Source: an uncultured Candidatus Saccharibacteria bacterium (GTDB lineage: Bacteria > Patescibacteriota > Saccharimonadia > Saccharimonadales > Saccharimonadaceae). Taken from it: 8,078 nt of DNA. The position numbers were made by a program, and so were the translations under genes. The stretch lies in NCBI GenBank assembly GCA_938039975.1, contig CALHTM010000006.1, forward strand, positions 1-8,078. The letters are read 5' to 3'. The notes beneath the pieces were generated by a model. That model made no database searches, had not been told where the DNA came from, and was given only the letters and a program-made list of their open reading frames with translations. This document shows positions 1 to 6,322 of this stretch, piece by piece (position 1 is the stretch's first letter; the number at the start of each line of letters is the position of its first letter).

Positions 1-1779
1 CGGATGGTTAGCCTGAATGACGTGTTTGATAAGAGCGAAATCGAAGCGTGGATTGAGCGTACTGATAAATTGATGCCGGGACATAAGCATGAATTTTTTA
101 CCGATATTAAGATGGATGGCCTGGCGTGCGCGCTGATTTACATTGATGGCGTGCTGGTTCAGGCGGTCACTCGCGGCGATAGCTTTATCGGCGAGGATGT
201 GACGAACAATGTGCGGACTATAAAAAATGTACCGCTGCGGTTGCATGAGGCGCCAGGCTTTGAACAATTTTTGCGCGGACGGACGGAAATTCGTGGCGAG
301 ATTGTGATGTTGAAGCGTGATTTTGAGGAACTTAATGAAAAGCAAAAAGCCTTGGGGCAGCCGGAATTTGCTAATCCGCGCAACCTAGCGGCAGGTACGA
401 TTCGCCAGCTTGATCCAGTCCTTGTAGCCGCACGACCGCTGCATTTTCGCGGTTATGATGTACTGCGCGACAATGACGCTGAAGTGCCAACCAACAGCTT
501 TGCTTACGAGGCGCTGACCGCCCTAGGAATTACTCGTAATCAGCAGGCGAGCGTTTTTACTACTTTAGCTGGTGTGATGAACTTCGTTAACGAGTGGGAT
601 GACAAGCGGCACGATTTGCCGTTTAATACTGATGGTTTGGTAATTAAGATCAATGACCGAGCGTTGTATGAAAGTCTCGGGTTAGTTGGTAAAAATCCGC
701 GCGGCGCTGTGGCCTACAAGTACGCCGCTGAGCAAGCCACGACCATCGTCCGCGATATCGTTATTTCCATCGGTCGAACCGGTGCGGCCACGCCAGTAGC
801 GGTGTTTGACCCGGTAGTGGTGGCAGGTACGACGGTGCAGCACGCCAGTCTGCATAATGCTGACGAAATTACTAGGCTGGATGTGCGCCGCGGTGACACG
901 GTGGTTATTTTCAAGGCCGGCGACATCATCCCGCAGGTACAAACCGTGCTAAAAGAATTGCGACCGGCAGATGCCAAGCCAATTGATTACCTGGCAGAAT
1001 TGGCACGCCAATATCCAGAGTTAGAATTTGTGCGGCCAGCAGGCGAGGCGGTGTACCGGGTTAAAGGTTTGAGCGGCCCGCTGATTTTGAAGCGGTCTCT
1101 GGCACATTTTGCCTCCAAAGGCGCACTGGACATCGATACGCTGGGCGAGAAAAATGTCGAGGCACTGGTCGAGGCTGGGCTGGTTAATGACTTGGCGGAT
1201 ATTTACCGGTTGACGAAAGATGATTTGCTTAAGTTGGAACGTTTCGCTGAGATTTCCGCGCAAAAGCTCATCGATGCCATTGCTGCCAAAAAGCAGCCAG
1301 CCCTGGAGCGATTCTTGTTTGGTCTCGGTATTCGTCATGTTGGTGCGCAGACGGCGATTGACCTCGCAAATCACTTTGAGAGTCTTGAGGTTATGTCTCG
1401 CGCGACCATTGATAAGCTGCGCGAAGTGGATGGTGTGGGTGAAATTGTTGCCGAATCAATTGTGGCGTGGTTCGCTGATGAAGATAACGTGACGCTGCTC
1501 GAAAAATTTGCTGATTTGGGCGTGATACCGCGGTTTAGTCAAAAATCCGACCGACTAGCTGGCCAAAGTTTCGTCATCACCGGCACCCTGCAGTCGATGG
1601 GGCGTGACGCCGCCGCTGAAAAAATCCGTAATCTAGGCGGCACTTTCCAAACCGCTGTTGCAAAAGATACAACATATTTAGTAGCCGGCGGCAAGGTCGG
1701 TGCCAGTAAGCTGAAAAAAGCCGAACAATACGGCACCAAAATTATTGACGAGCAAACATTATTAGAACTCATACAGTAA
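1..1779 (+). CDS. ligA: NAD+-dependent DNA ligase LigA, 5'-truncated by the window edge
   Basis: LigA seals nicks in duplex DNA during replication and repair, using NAD+ to adenylate its active-site lysine. The reading frame is open to base 1, and the first residues (RMVSLNDVF) match the conserved 'PMLSL' region about 70-120 residues into other LigA proteins, so the true start lies upstream; the ATG at 4 is internal. Numbering from that ATG: KMDG with catalytic Lys36; the NPRNLAAG motif near 126; TDGLVIKI near 210; AYKYAAEQ near 238; the OB-fold segment IGRTGAATPVAVFDPV near 256; helix-hairpin-helix repeats about 395-500; C-terminal BRCT about 517-591 (FVITGTL). The oddity is in the zinc-finger region (about 330-369). 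SLAHFASKGALDIDTLGEKN aligns well with other ligases, but all four zinc-binding cysteines are absent; the only Cys in the visible protein is in GLACALIY. The stop is 13 bases before the next gene. Identification is certain. Confidence 0.97.
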   Translation, partial: RMVSLNDVFDKSEIEAWIERTDKLMPGHKHEFFTDIKMDGLACALIYIDGVLVQAVTRGDSFIGEDVTNNVRTIKNVPLRLHEAPGFEQFLRGRTEIRGEIVMLKRDFEELNEKQKALGQPEFANPRNLAAGTIRQLDPVLVAARPLHFRGYDVLRDNDAEVPTNSFAYEALTALGITRNQQASVFTTLAGVMNFVNEWDDKRHDLPFNTDGLVIKINDRALYESLGLVGKNPRGAVAYKYAAEQATTIVRDIVISIGRTGAATPVAVFDPVVVAGTTVQHASLHNADEITRLDVRRGDTVVIFKAGDIIPQVQTVLKELRPADAKPIDYLAELARQYPELEFVRPAGEAVYRVKGLSGPLILKRSLAHFASKGALDIDTLGEKNVEALVEAGLVNDLADIYRLTKDDLLKLERFAEISAQKLIDAIAAKKQPALERFLFGLGIRHVGAQTAIDLANHFESLEVMSRATIDKLREVDGVGEIVAESIVAWFADEDNVTLLEKFADLGVIPRFSQKSDRLAGQSFVITGTLQSMGRDAAAEKIRNLGGTFQTAVAKDTTYLVAGGKVGASKLKKAEQYGTKIIDEQTLLELIQ

Positions 1780-1780
1780 C

Positions 1781-1785
1781 GGAGG
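1781..1785 (+). promoter_or_regulatory. Shine-Dalgarno site for the 1793 gene
   Basis: GGAGG lies seven bases before the ATG at 1793 and directly after the ligA stop codon. It fixes the start of the downstream gene and shows that this organism does use SD initiation for some genes. Confidence 0.8.
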
Positions 1786-1792
1786 CATAACC

Positions 1793-2200
1793 ATGATACA
1801 GCAATCACATCGCGCCCTTGCTATCAAACCCGCCGACACGGTTGTGTTTACCGCTATGTCCAAGAAATATTTTTACATGAGATTTTTTGTAACGAAATTT
1901 GCACTTGATCAAGGCGTTGTGCCGATTAATCCATTTACCAGTTTTGATTATTTTTTGCTCGACGCAGTGGAGCGCGATACTGTACGGCGCGCTAATAATA
2001 CGCTGGTGGCGCGCGCTGATGAGCTGTGGGTATTTGGCGATATTGCTGATGGCGTGCGAGCGGAAATAATGCAGGCCTGGCAGCAACATAAAACCGTCCG
2101 ATTTTTTGCGTTTCGCGACGATAAACATATTTACGAAGTCACGATTGACGACTTAGTTTATGAAGATGGCGTCGAGCCTTTAATCCACATAGGAGAATAA
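1793..2200 (+). CDS. Small Rossmann-like protein resembling nucleoside 2-deoxyribosyltransferases
   Basis: This is a 135-residue protein with no signal peptide or membrane segment, so it is probably cytosolic. The middle and C-terminal parts look like the nucleoside 2-deoxyribosyltransferase superfamily. A first strand (VVFTAMSKK, about 17-25) is followed by a helix, an 'INPFTSFDYF' segment (45-54), a strand ADELWVFGD (75-83), and a helix with the family-type motif DGVRAEI, whose Glu91 sits where the nucleophilic glutamate of that superfamily falls. A final strand is KTVRFF (100-105). Members of the superfamily exchange or hydrolyse the base of (deoxy)nucleosides or nucleotides. The assignment rests on motif pattern only, and the substrate is unknown. 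A GGAGG SD site supports the start. The gene is 13 bases after ligA and 1 base before the kinase gene, so it is very probably in an operon with them. A second member of the same superfamily lies two genes downstream. Confidence 0.72.
   Translation: MIQQSHRALAIKPADTVVFTAMSKKYFYMRFFVTKFALDQGVVPINPFTSFDYFLLDAVERDTVRRANNTLVARADELWVFGDIADGVRAEIMQAWQQHKTVRFFAFRDDKHIYEVTIDDLVYEDGVEPLIHIGE
2191..2195 (+). promoter_or_regulatory. Shine-Dalgarno site for the kinase gene
   Basis: AGGAG lies six bases before the ATG at 2202 and inside the last codons of the upstream gene, whose TAA stop is at 2198-2200. This arrangement suggests translational coupling of the two genes. Confidence 0.75.
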
Positions 2201-2201
2201 A

Positions 2202-3086
2202 ATGAAGAATGGCAACGCTGATCTAAAGACTATCAGAGTCATTCGCCAGAATCATAGGTTTGCGGTTAGCGAAGTAGATTGGTTTGGCGAACGCGTGTTT
2301 TGCAAGCAGTCGCAGCCCGGGGCGACTGGCAAAGATGAAATATTGCGCGAAGCGAGTGGTTTGCGAACTTTTGATAAATTGACTCGTAATTTTAACGATA
2401 TACCATTTTCTGTGCCAAAATTGCTGTATCATGACGATGTGAAAATCTTAACGCAATTTATCGACGGATGGACGCCAGAGCTAGCCAACGTGCCTGATGA
2501 CTTTTTTGTACAAAGATTCGTGCAAATGGATCGCTATTTTCGCAATCAGAAACGTCGTTGCTCGCGCTGGTCGCGACAAAATAAAGACGGAGAATATATT
2601 TGGCAGAAGTTAGAACGAAGTATATCTGGGTTTAATTTAGAAGTGGTGCCGCCGGAAATATTTCGGGCTAGTTTGGATTTCTTGCGTGATAATCATAGCT
2701 TGTGCGAAGCTCGACCAATGCATGCGGATTTTACCGAAAATAATCTATTGTATGACGGTGATAGATATTGGTTAGTTGACTTCGAGAGTTTCCGCGATGA
2801 TTGGCCGCGCTGGTACGATGTGGTTAATTTTACTTACAACCGCGAGATGGAACGTCCCGAAACCGCTGAACGTATGCATAATATTCGGCGCCTGGTCATT
2901 GAGCAGTTGGGCGAGGAGCCGACGACTCAGCGAGAAATCGCTTGTATCAAGATCGTACGCGGTTTATCGTTAATTATTGAACACATGACTCTCGGCGGGC
3001 GTAATCACGCAGCGATAGTCCCGTTTGATAACGCTTTGCGCCAGAGGATTATAACTTCTTTTACGAAGCTTTTGCCAGCTAGATGA
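2202..3086 (+). CDS. Aminoglycoside phosphotransferase (APH)/choline kinase-fold small-molecule kinase
   Basis: This 294-residue protein has the layout of the APH/choline-kinase family, which transfers phosphate from ATP to a hydroxyl on a small molecule (aminoglycosides, choline, homoserine, sugars). Visible features are a VFCK strand with the probable ATP-binding Lys35, EILREASGL with the helix-C Glu50, and a hinge near LTQFIDG (83-89). The catalytic loop is MHADFTENN, with Asp176 as base and Asn181. The metal-binding motif is VDFES (Asp193), followed by the usual WYDVVNF (204-210). Length fits the family. A basic stretch (NQKRRCSRWSRQNK, about 115-128) precedes the C-lobe. It starts 1 base after the previous stop with an SD site and ends 12 bases before the next gene. 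Its substrate cannot be read from sequence. Its neighbours, two deoxyribosyltransferase-like proteins and an exporter, make a nucleoside-like or antibiotic-like metabolite possible. The kinase fold is confident. Confidence 0.85.
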   Translation: MKNGNADLKTIRVIRQNHRFAVSEVDWFGERVFCKQSQPGATGKDEILREASGLRTFDKLTRNFNDIPFSVPKLLYHDDVKILTQFIDGWTPELANVPDDFFVQRFVQMDRYFRNQKRRCSRWSRQNKDGEYIWQKLERSISGFNLEVVPPEIFRASLDFLRDNHSLCEARPMHADFTENNLLYDGDRYWLVDFESFRDDWPRWYDVVNFTYNREMERPETAERMHNIRRLVIEQLGEEPTTQREIACIKIVRGLSLIIEHMTLGGRNHAAIVPFDNALRQRIITSFTKLLPAR

Positions 3087-3098
3087 TAAAATAGGATT

Positions 3099-3521
3099 AT
3101 GAAAAAGCATAAAATATTCTGTTCGTATGCTTTTACTGGCGAGGACAAACTAAAAGTTGAAACTCGCATGCGCCGGGTGGTTGATTTGCTTGAGAGGTGC
3201 GGATGTGAGGTCTATTGTAATTTGTTTGATGGCGCGACCGAAAGTTACGACAGCCCGCGTCAGTTTTTGCGGCGAGCAATTGATCAAATGAATGAGTGCG
3301 ACAAAATACTAGCGATTCAAACTTCGTCGCGCCGCAGTGAAGGTATGCTGATAGAAATCGGTGCTGCTATAGCTCGCGATAAGTCAATTCTATTGGCGCA
3401 ACATCAGAGCACTGCCGGCAAATCGTATTTACCAGATCTCGCTAGGCGGACGCAAACCTGGCATAGCGAGAGCGAGCTAGATACTGCTATTATTACCCTG
3501 ATAAAATCTGAATGCGATTAA
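3099..3521 (+). CDS. Nucleoside 2-deoxyribosyltransferase-like protein
   Basis: This 140-residue soluble protein starts with a strand and phosphate-loop-like turn (KIFCSYAFTGED, 5-16). It continues through a helix (about 19-35), a strand (CEVYCNLFD, 36-44), FLRRAIDQMNECDKILAIQ (56-74), and the signature SEGMLIEIGAAIARDKSILLA (80-100). That last block, with Glu86 in an E-I-G-x-A context, is the hallmark of nucleoside 2-deoxyribosyltransferases and of the related 2'-deoxynucleoside 5'-monophosphate N-glycosidases, where the Glu attacks the sugar C1'. An alternative is a TIR- or SLOG-like nucleotide-binding relative, since these share the flavodoxin-like fold. A weak SD (TAGGA, 3092-3096) precedes the ATG. 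The 3' end overlaps the ABC transporter start by 10 bases, so translation of the two is probably coupled. It is only distantly similar by eye to the 1793 gene, so the pair is unlikely to be a recent duplication. Confidence 0.75.
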   Translation: MKKHKIFCSYAFTGEDKLKVETRMRRVVDLLERCGCEVYCNLFDGATESYDSPRQFLRRAIDQMNECDKILAIQTSSRRSEGMLIEIGAAIARDKSILLAQHQSTAGKSYLPDLARRTQTWHSESELDTAIITLIKSECD

Positions 3522-5323
3522 TCATGGCAGAACCAAAGAAGCTATCTTTCAACGAAACTTTAAAAGCTTTTGGCACGGTGGCGATAACGACTTACAAAGC
3601 TTCTCCGCTGGCGGCGATTACCAAAATAATCGGTACGATTATCGGTTCGGCTATCCCGTTAGTTACTGCGTTTGTGGCAGCGCAAGCGACTACTTATCTG
3701 GCGGCTGGCTTCGCCGGTGACGAGCAAGCAGGTGCAAGGGCAATTTGGTGTGTTGCAGCGACTGTGCTGTTGGGAATTCTTATGATGGCGTGGAATAGTT
3801 TGCAAAATTACATAGATCAATTCACTTCATATAAAATCAGCTCGGCTATTAGCGACCAGCTGTACGAGCATTTTGTCAGTATTGATTTTTGGCGTTACGA
3901 TGACAAGGATACTGCCGATATGTTTGATAAGGCACAAAGTTTTGTCTCGTTTTTTTCGCAGTTTTTCGATGCTATGGCTAGAATAATAGCGTCAATTGTT
4001 AGTGTAATAGTAGCGTTAGCTTCGCTATTTTCTGTTAGCTGGTGGATTGGCTTGATATTATTTTTAGCAATTATTCCTAGCGCGATAGTTCAGCTAAAAT
4101 TGTCGCGTTTGCAGACAGAGCATTGGCGTAAATATACCGAAGCTCGGCGCCGCAGTAATTCGATTTCTTGGAGTGTGATGCAGCCGCAAAATCTGGCGGA
4201 ACTGCGTATTTATAACGCAGCGCGCTATATGTTAGATATGCGAGCGAAGTGGCGAGACAAAGACCAGCTCGAGCGTATTCAATTTGAGCGCGCTTATATT
4301 ATCAAACGGTTGGCAGCCGACGTCGTCGAGGCAATAGCTCAGCTAGTTGGGTTGTTGTCGATTGTTCTGCAAATTATCCATCGTGCTCAGCCAATCGGCC
4401 AGTTTGTCCTGGTCGAGCAAATGATGTCGAGAGCACTTGGCGATATGGGCAGTTTAATCACACAGTTCAATAGCATTGATCAGGATATTGCAGCGATGGT
4501 CGATTTCCAAAACTTTATGCAGTTGCCGAGAAACTTGAACAAAGGTCGGGAGCTGTCTGAACCGCCGCAGGCGATTGAATTGCGGAATGTTTCGTTTCAT
4601 TATCCCAAAAACGACAAGCTAGCGCTAAGTAATATTAATCTGAAAATTAGCGCTGGCCAACGGATTGCTATTGTCGGCGAAAATGGCGCTGGCAAATCGA
4701 CGCTTATTAAATTGTTGCTGGGGTTGTATCAGCCTACGCGCGGCCAGGTCTTGCTTGACAATGTGTCGCTGGCGGATATTAATAAGAGTTCGTGGCATAG
4801 CTATCTCGGAGTATTGCAACAGGATTTCATAAAATATCGATTTGCAACAGCTTACGAGAACGTTGTGTACGGAGACGTTCAGCGCAGCTATGACGAGCAG
4901 CATTATCAAAGATCAATCAAGCAGGCTGAAGCCAGCGCTTTCATTGACAAATTGCCCAAGAAGCGCGATACAATTCTCGGGCAATGGTTTGAGCACGATG
5001 ATGGTACTAACGGCGTCGATTTGTCGGGCGGACAATGGCAGCGGTTAGCATTGGCGCGTAATTTTTATCGCCAGGCGCCAATTGTTATTCTAGACGAACC
5101 AACTAGCGCTATCGATGCCTTGGCAGAATCAAGGATTTTCGCTCGGCTATTCGGCAAGCATGGCAATACCATCATCGCTATCAGCCATCGTTATACAACT
5201 ATCAAAAAAGCCGATGTTGTCTATATGATGCAAAACGGCAAGATTGTCGAGCAGGGCAGTGTTGACGAATTGGTAGCTCGCCGGGGTGAATTTTATAAGA
5301 TGTTTGCTAGCCAAATTGAATAA
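3512..5323 (+). CDS. ABC exporter half-transporter (membrane domain fused to ATPase domain)
   Basis: This 603-residue protein has a type IV (MsbA-like) export fold and should work as a homodimer in the cytoplasmic membrane. Hydrophobic segments lie near residues 33-66, 78-96, 155-198 and 265-290. The ATPase domain is complete: A-loop region (FHYPKNDKLAL, about 364-374), Walker A GENGAGKST (389-397), Q-loop LQQDF (Gln437), signature LSGGQ (504-508), Walker B IVILDEP (Glu529), D-loop SAID, and switch His559 in ISHR. All catalytic residues are present, so it should be active. The substrate is unknown; this general type exports lipids, drugs or peptides, and there is no N-terminal C39 peptidase. 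Two in-frame ATGs are possible, 3512 and 3524 (MAEPKK...). Neither has a clear SD, and both sit at the stop of the previous gene, which points to coupled initiation. The stop is followed at once by the promoter of the small RNA. Confidence 0.92.
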   Translation: MRLIMAEPKKLSFNETLKAFGTVAITTYKASPLAAITKIIGTIIGSAIPLVTAFVAAQATTYLAAGFAGDEQAGARAIWCVAATVLLGILMMAWNSLQNYIDQFTSYKISSAISDQLYEHFVSIDFWRYDDKDTADMFDKAQSFVSFFSQFFDAMARIIASIVSVIVALASLFSVSWWIGLILFLAIIPSAIVQLKLSRLQTEHWRKYTEARRRSNSISWSVMQPQNLAELRIYNAARYMLDMRAKWRDKDQLERIQFERAYIIKRLAADVVEAIAQLVGLLSIVLQIIHRAQPIGQFVLVEQMMSRALGDMGSLITQFNSIDQDIAAMVDFQNFMQLPRNLNKGRELSEPPQAIELRNVSFHYPKNDKLALSNINLKISAGQRIAIVGENGAGKSTLIKLLLGLYQPTRGQVLLDNVSLADINKSSWHSYLGVLQQDFIKYRFATAYENVVYGDVQRSYDEQHYQRSIKQAEASAFIDKLPKKRDTILGQWFEHDDGTNGVDLSGGQWQRLALARNFYRQAPIVILDEPTSAIDALAESRIFARLFGKHGNTIIAISHRYTTIKKADVVYMMQNGKIVEQGSVDELVARRGEFYKMFASQIE

Positions 5324-5327
5324 GCGC

Positions 5328-5356
5328 TTGCAATTTACTAAATGTTGCGCGATAAT
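5328..5356 (+). promoter_or_regulatory. Sigma-70-type promoter of the small RNA
   Basis: TTGCAA at 5328-5333 and GATAAT at 5351-5356 are separated by exactly 17 bases. Transcription would start near 5363. No reading frame follows before the terminator at 5445-5475, so the promoter serves a non-coding transcript. Confidence 0.72.
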
Positions 5357-5362
5357 ATGCTT

Positions 5363-5475
5363 ATGCTGGTACGCAATGGGGCCGCCCTGTTGCGAAAACA
5401 AACATCATACCAACGCCGTGCCCCGGGTGGGCGCGTAGCAGCACAAACCGCTACTAGAAATTGTAGCGGTTTTTT
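5363..5475 (+). ncRNA. Unidentified structured small RNA, about 110 nt
   Basis: A promoter and an intrinsic terminator bracket a short transcript with no plausible reading frame. By hand folding, a five-pair stem (TGGTA 5367-5371 with TACCA 5408-5412) encloses a ten-pair hairpin (5372-5381 with 5385-5394, loop CCG, two G-U pairs) that abuts it directly. An unpaired A-rich strand of 13 nt (5395-5407) follows that hairpin. Next comes a seven-pair hairpin (5417-5423 with 5429-5435, loop CGGGT), then a single strand TAGCAGCACAA, then the terminator hairpin. Size and position beside tRNA genes fit a housekeeping RNA. AGCAGCAC recalls the 3' side of the SRP RNA apical domain, but I do not see the matching CAGG side or GGAA tetraloop. 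It is not RNase P RNA or tmRNA by any motif I can see. The start is estimated from the promoter. Confidence 0.6.
5445..5475 (+). terminator. Intrinsic terminator of the small RNA
   Basis: A ten-pair stem, AAACCGCTAC (5445-5454) with GTAGCGGTTT (5463-5472), has an 8-base loop and merges into a run of six T (5470-5475). It may also end read-through from the ABC transporter gene. Confidence 0.9.
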
Positions 5476-5499
5476 GATATTGTAGATAGAGGGGAGATT

Positions 5500-5583
5500 G
5501 TTTGGGGCATTAGCTCATTTGGGGAGTCTTCAGCAGAAATATTGCGCAAGCGCTCTAGCCAAATCGGCGACTGTCCTGTAGTA
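5500..5583 (+). repeat. Partial direct and inverted copies of the adjacent tRNA-Ala gene
   Basis: Bases 5500-5522 are identical to 5584-5606. The 23-bp copy covers four bases of flank plus the first 19 bases of tRNA-Ala(GGC), offset by 84 bp. After 5522 the sequence departs from the tRNA. Bases 5548-5564 are the exact reverse complement of 5601-5617 (17 bp, the D-loop through the start of the anticodon stem). The fragment cannot fold as a tRNA. It looks like a rearrangement or integration scar, or a sequence able to pair with the tRNA precursor. Confidence 0.8.
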
Positions 5584-5587
5584 GTTT

Positions 5588-5664
5588 GGGGCATTAGCTC
5601 ATTTGGCTAGAGCGCTTCGCTGGCAGCGAAGAGGTGACCGGTTCGAATCCGGTATGCTCCACCA
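5588..5664 (+). tRNA. tRNA-Ala, anticodon GGC
   Basis: A full cloverleaf can be drawn: acceptor GGGGCAT with ATGCTCC, D-stem GCTC/GAGC, anticodon stem CTTCG/CGAAG with loop CTGGCAG (anticodon 5622-5624), and T-arm ACCGG-TTCGAAT-CCGGT. The discriminator is A and CCA is encoded (5662-5664). The acceptor carries the G3-U70 wobble pair that is the identity element for alanyl-tRNA synthetase, which agrees with the anticodon. It reads GCC and GCU codons. It lies one base before tRNA-Val and is probably co-transcribed with it. Confidence 0.96.
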
Positions 5665-5665
5665 C

Positions 5666-5742
5666 GGACCTTTAGCTCAGTTGGCTAGAGCGCACGATTC
5701 ACATTCGTGAGGTCGCAGGTTCAAGCCCTGCAAGGTCCACCA
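5666..5742 (+). tRNA. tRNA-Val, anticodon CAC
   Basis: Cloverleaf: acceptor GGACCTT with AAGGTCC, D-stem GCTC/GAGC, anticodon stem CACGA/TCGTG with loop TTCACAT (anticodon 5700-5702), and T-arm GCAGG-TTCAAGC-CCTGC. The discriminator is A and CCA is encoded at 5740-5742. It reads GUG. Only one base separates it from the preceding tRNA. Confidence 0.96.
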
Positions 5743-5802
5743 ATTTAGGCGTAAACGGTTTTTGGGAATAGTTATCCTTGTAAACAACTTAGCCACAAGC
5801 AT

Positions 5803-5878
5803 GGGGATATAGCTCAGCTGATAGAGCGCAGCATTCGCATTGCTGAGGTCGAGGGTTTGAGTCCCTCTATCTCCACCA
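5803..5878 (+). tRNA. tRNA-Ala, anticodon CGC
   Basis: Cloverleaf: acceptor GGGGATA with TATCTCC (again with G3-U70), D-stem GCTC/GAGC, anticodon stem CAGCA/TGCTG with loop TTCGCAT (anticodon 5836-5838), and T-arm GAGGG-TTTGAGT-CCCTC. The discriminator is A and CCA is encoded at 5876-5878. It reads GCG. A 60-base spacer separates it from tRNA-Val, and I see no convincing promoter there. A terminator follows 13 bases later. Confidence 0.96.
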
Positions 5879-5890
5879 GAATAGTATGAA

Positions 5891-5931
5891 AGCGGTAGCG
5901 TAATCATGAACGCTGCCGTTATTTTATTTTT
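5891..5931 (+). terminator. Intrinsic terminator of the tRNA cluster
   Basis: An eleven-pair stem (5891-5901 with 5910-5920, including two G-U pairs) has an 8-base loop AATCATGA and is followed by the T-rich tail ATTTTATTTTT. Confidence 0.9.
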
Positions 5932-5997
5932 CAAGACATTATTTACTTATTATTACCAATTCAACTTACTGGAAAATCTCGTCCGACTACTGATGAT

Positions 5998-6177
5998 ATG
6001 CGTCCGTCTTTTGAAAGATTACTTGCGAAGCGAAAACCAACTTCAAACCAGATTATCAATTGGACAGGTTTGCATATGTTGCCAAAATTGACCGATTATA
6101 TTGAAGAAGGAAAAACAATAGATGCTGTAATATTTGAGCCGGCAGTTTTCTTGATTAATGAGCTGTTCGAATCTTGA
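5998..6177 (+). pseudogene. Small ORF or 3' remnant of an unrecognised gene
   Basis: From ATG 5998 to TGA 6175-6177 there is a 59-residue frame with protein-like composition: MRPSFERLLAKRKPTSNQI..., ending ...AVIFEPAVFLINELFES. The sensible-looking protein pattern continues upstream of the ATG in the same frame (LPIQLTGKSRPTTDD, from about 5953). No start codon or SD is available there, and the frame then runs into the tRNA terminator. This suggests the tail of a longer gene whose 5' part was lost, rather than a designed small gene. I do not recognise the family. There is no SD at 5998. The stop codon overlaps the -35 box of the next promoter. The competing +1 frame (5906-6091) has unnatural, Cys/Leu-rich composition and is taken as a shadow. 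Confidence 0.4.
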
Positions 6178-6202
6178 CAAAGCTCCGCCGTCCTGCTAAG
6201 AT
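6174..6202 (+). promoter_or_regulatory. Near-consensus sigma-70 promoter
   Basis: TTGACA (6174-6179, perfect -35) and TAAGAT (6197-6202) are spaced by 17 bases. Transcription is expected near 6209, giving a leader of about 119 nt before the ATG at 6328. It is the strongest promoter match in the window. Confidence 0.82.
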
Positions 6203-6266
6203 TTTCAGAGGTCAATACGTTGCTTTTGTCCTGGCAAAGCGTAATGTTGTAAAAATAACACACCCT

Positions 6267-6294
6267 AGTTGCACCGATAAAGCGCAACTTTTTT
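6267..6294 (+). terminator. Weak intrinsic terminator inside the leader
   Basis: A six-pair stem, AGTTGC/GCAACT, with an 11-base loop is followed directly by TTTTTT. The stem is short, so partial or conditional termination is more likely than a full stop. Confidence 0.5.
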
Positions 6295-6315
6295 GTTGCC
6301 AAAAAATCATTAATC

Positions 6316-6322
6316 AAAGGAG
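6316..6322 (+). promoter_or_regulatory. Shine-Dalgarno site for the membrane-protein gene
   Basis: AAAGGAG lies five bases before the ATG at 6328 and sets the start of that gene. Confidence 0.8.

Noticed and set aside
3087..3101. TAAAAT six bases before the ATG at 3099, resembling the leaderless rarA arrangement
   Set aside because: No acceptable -35 element lies 16-18 bases upstream, and a weak SD (TAGGA) is present; co-transcription with the kinase gene is simpler.
5363..5475. The small RNA as a standard SRP (4.5S) RNA
   Set aside because: AGCAGCAC is present, but the facing CAGG strand and the GGAA tetraloop are not, so I did not assign the family.
5677..5934. Minus-strand frame across the tRNA genes with a database-like 'GDRGTQTLDLSNANAALYQLSYIP' pattern
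   Set aside because: It lies antisense to two tRNA genes; such translations are familiar false gene calls over tRNAs.
5906..6091. A 61-residue frame starting inside the tRNA terminator
   Set aside because: Its composition is unnatural (Leu/Cys-rich), it has no SD, and it overlaps a more protein-like frame ending at 6177.
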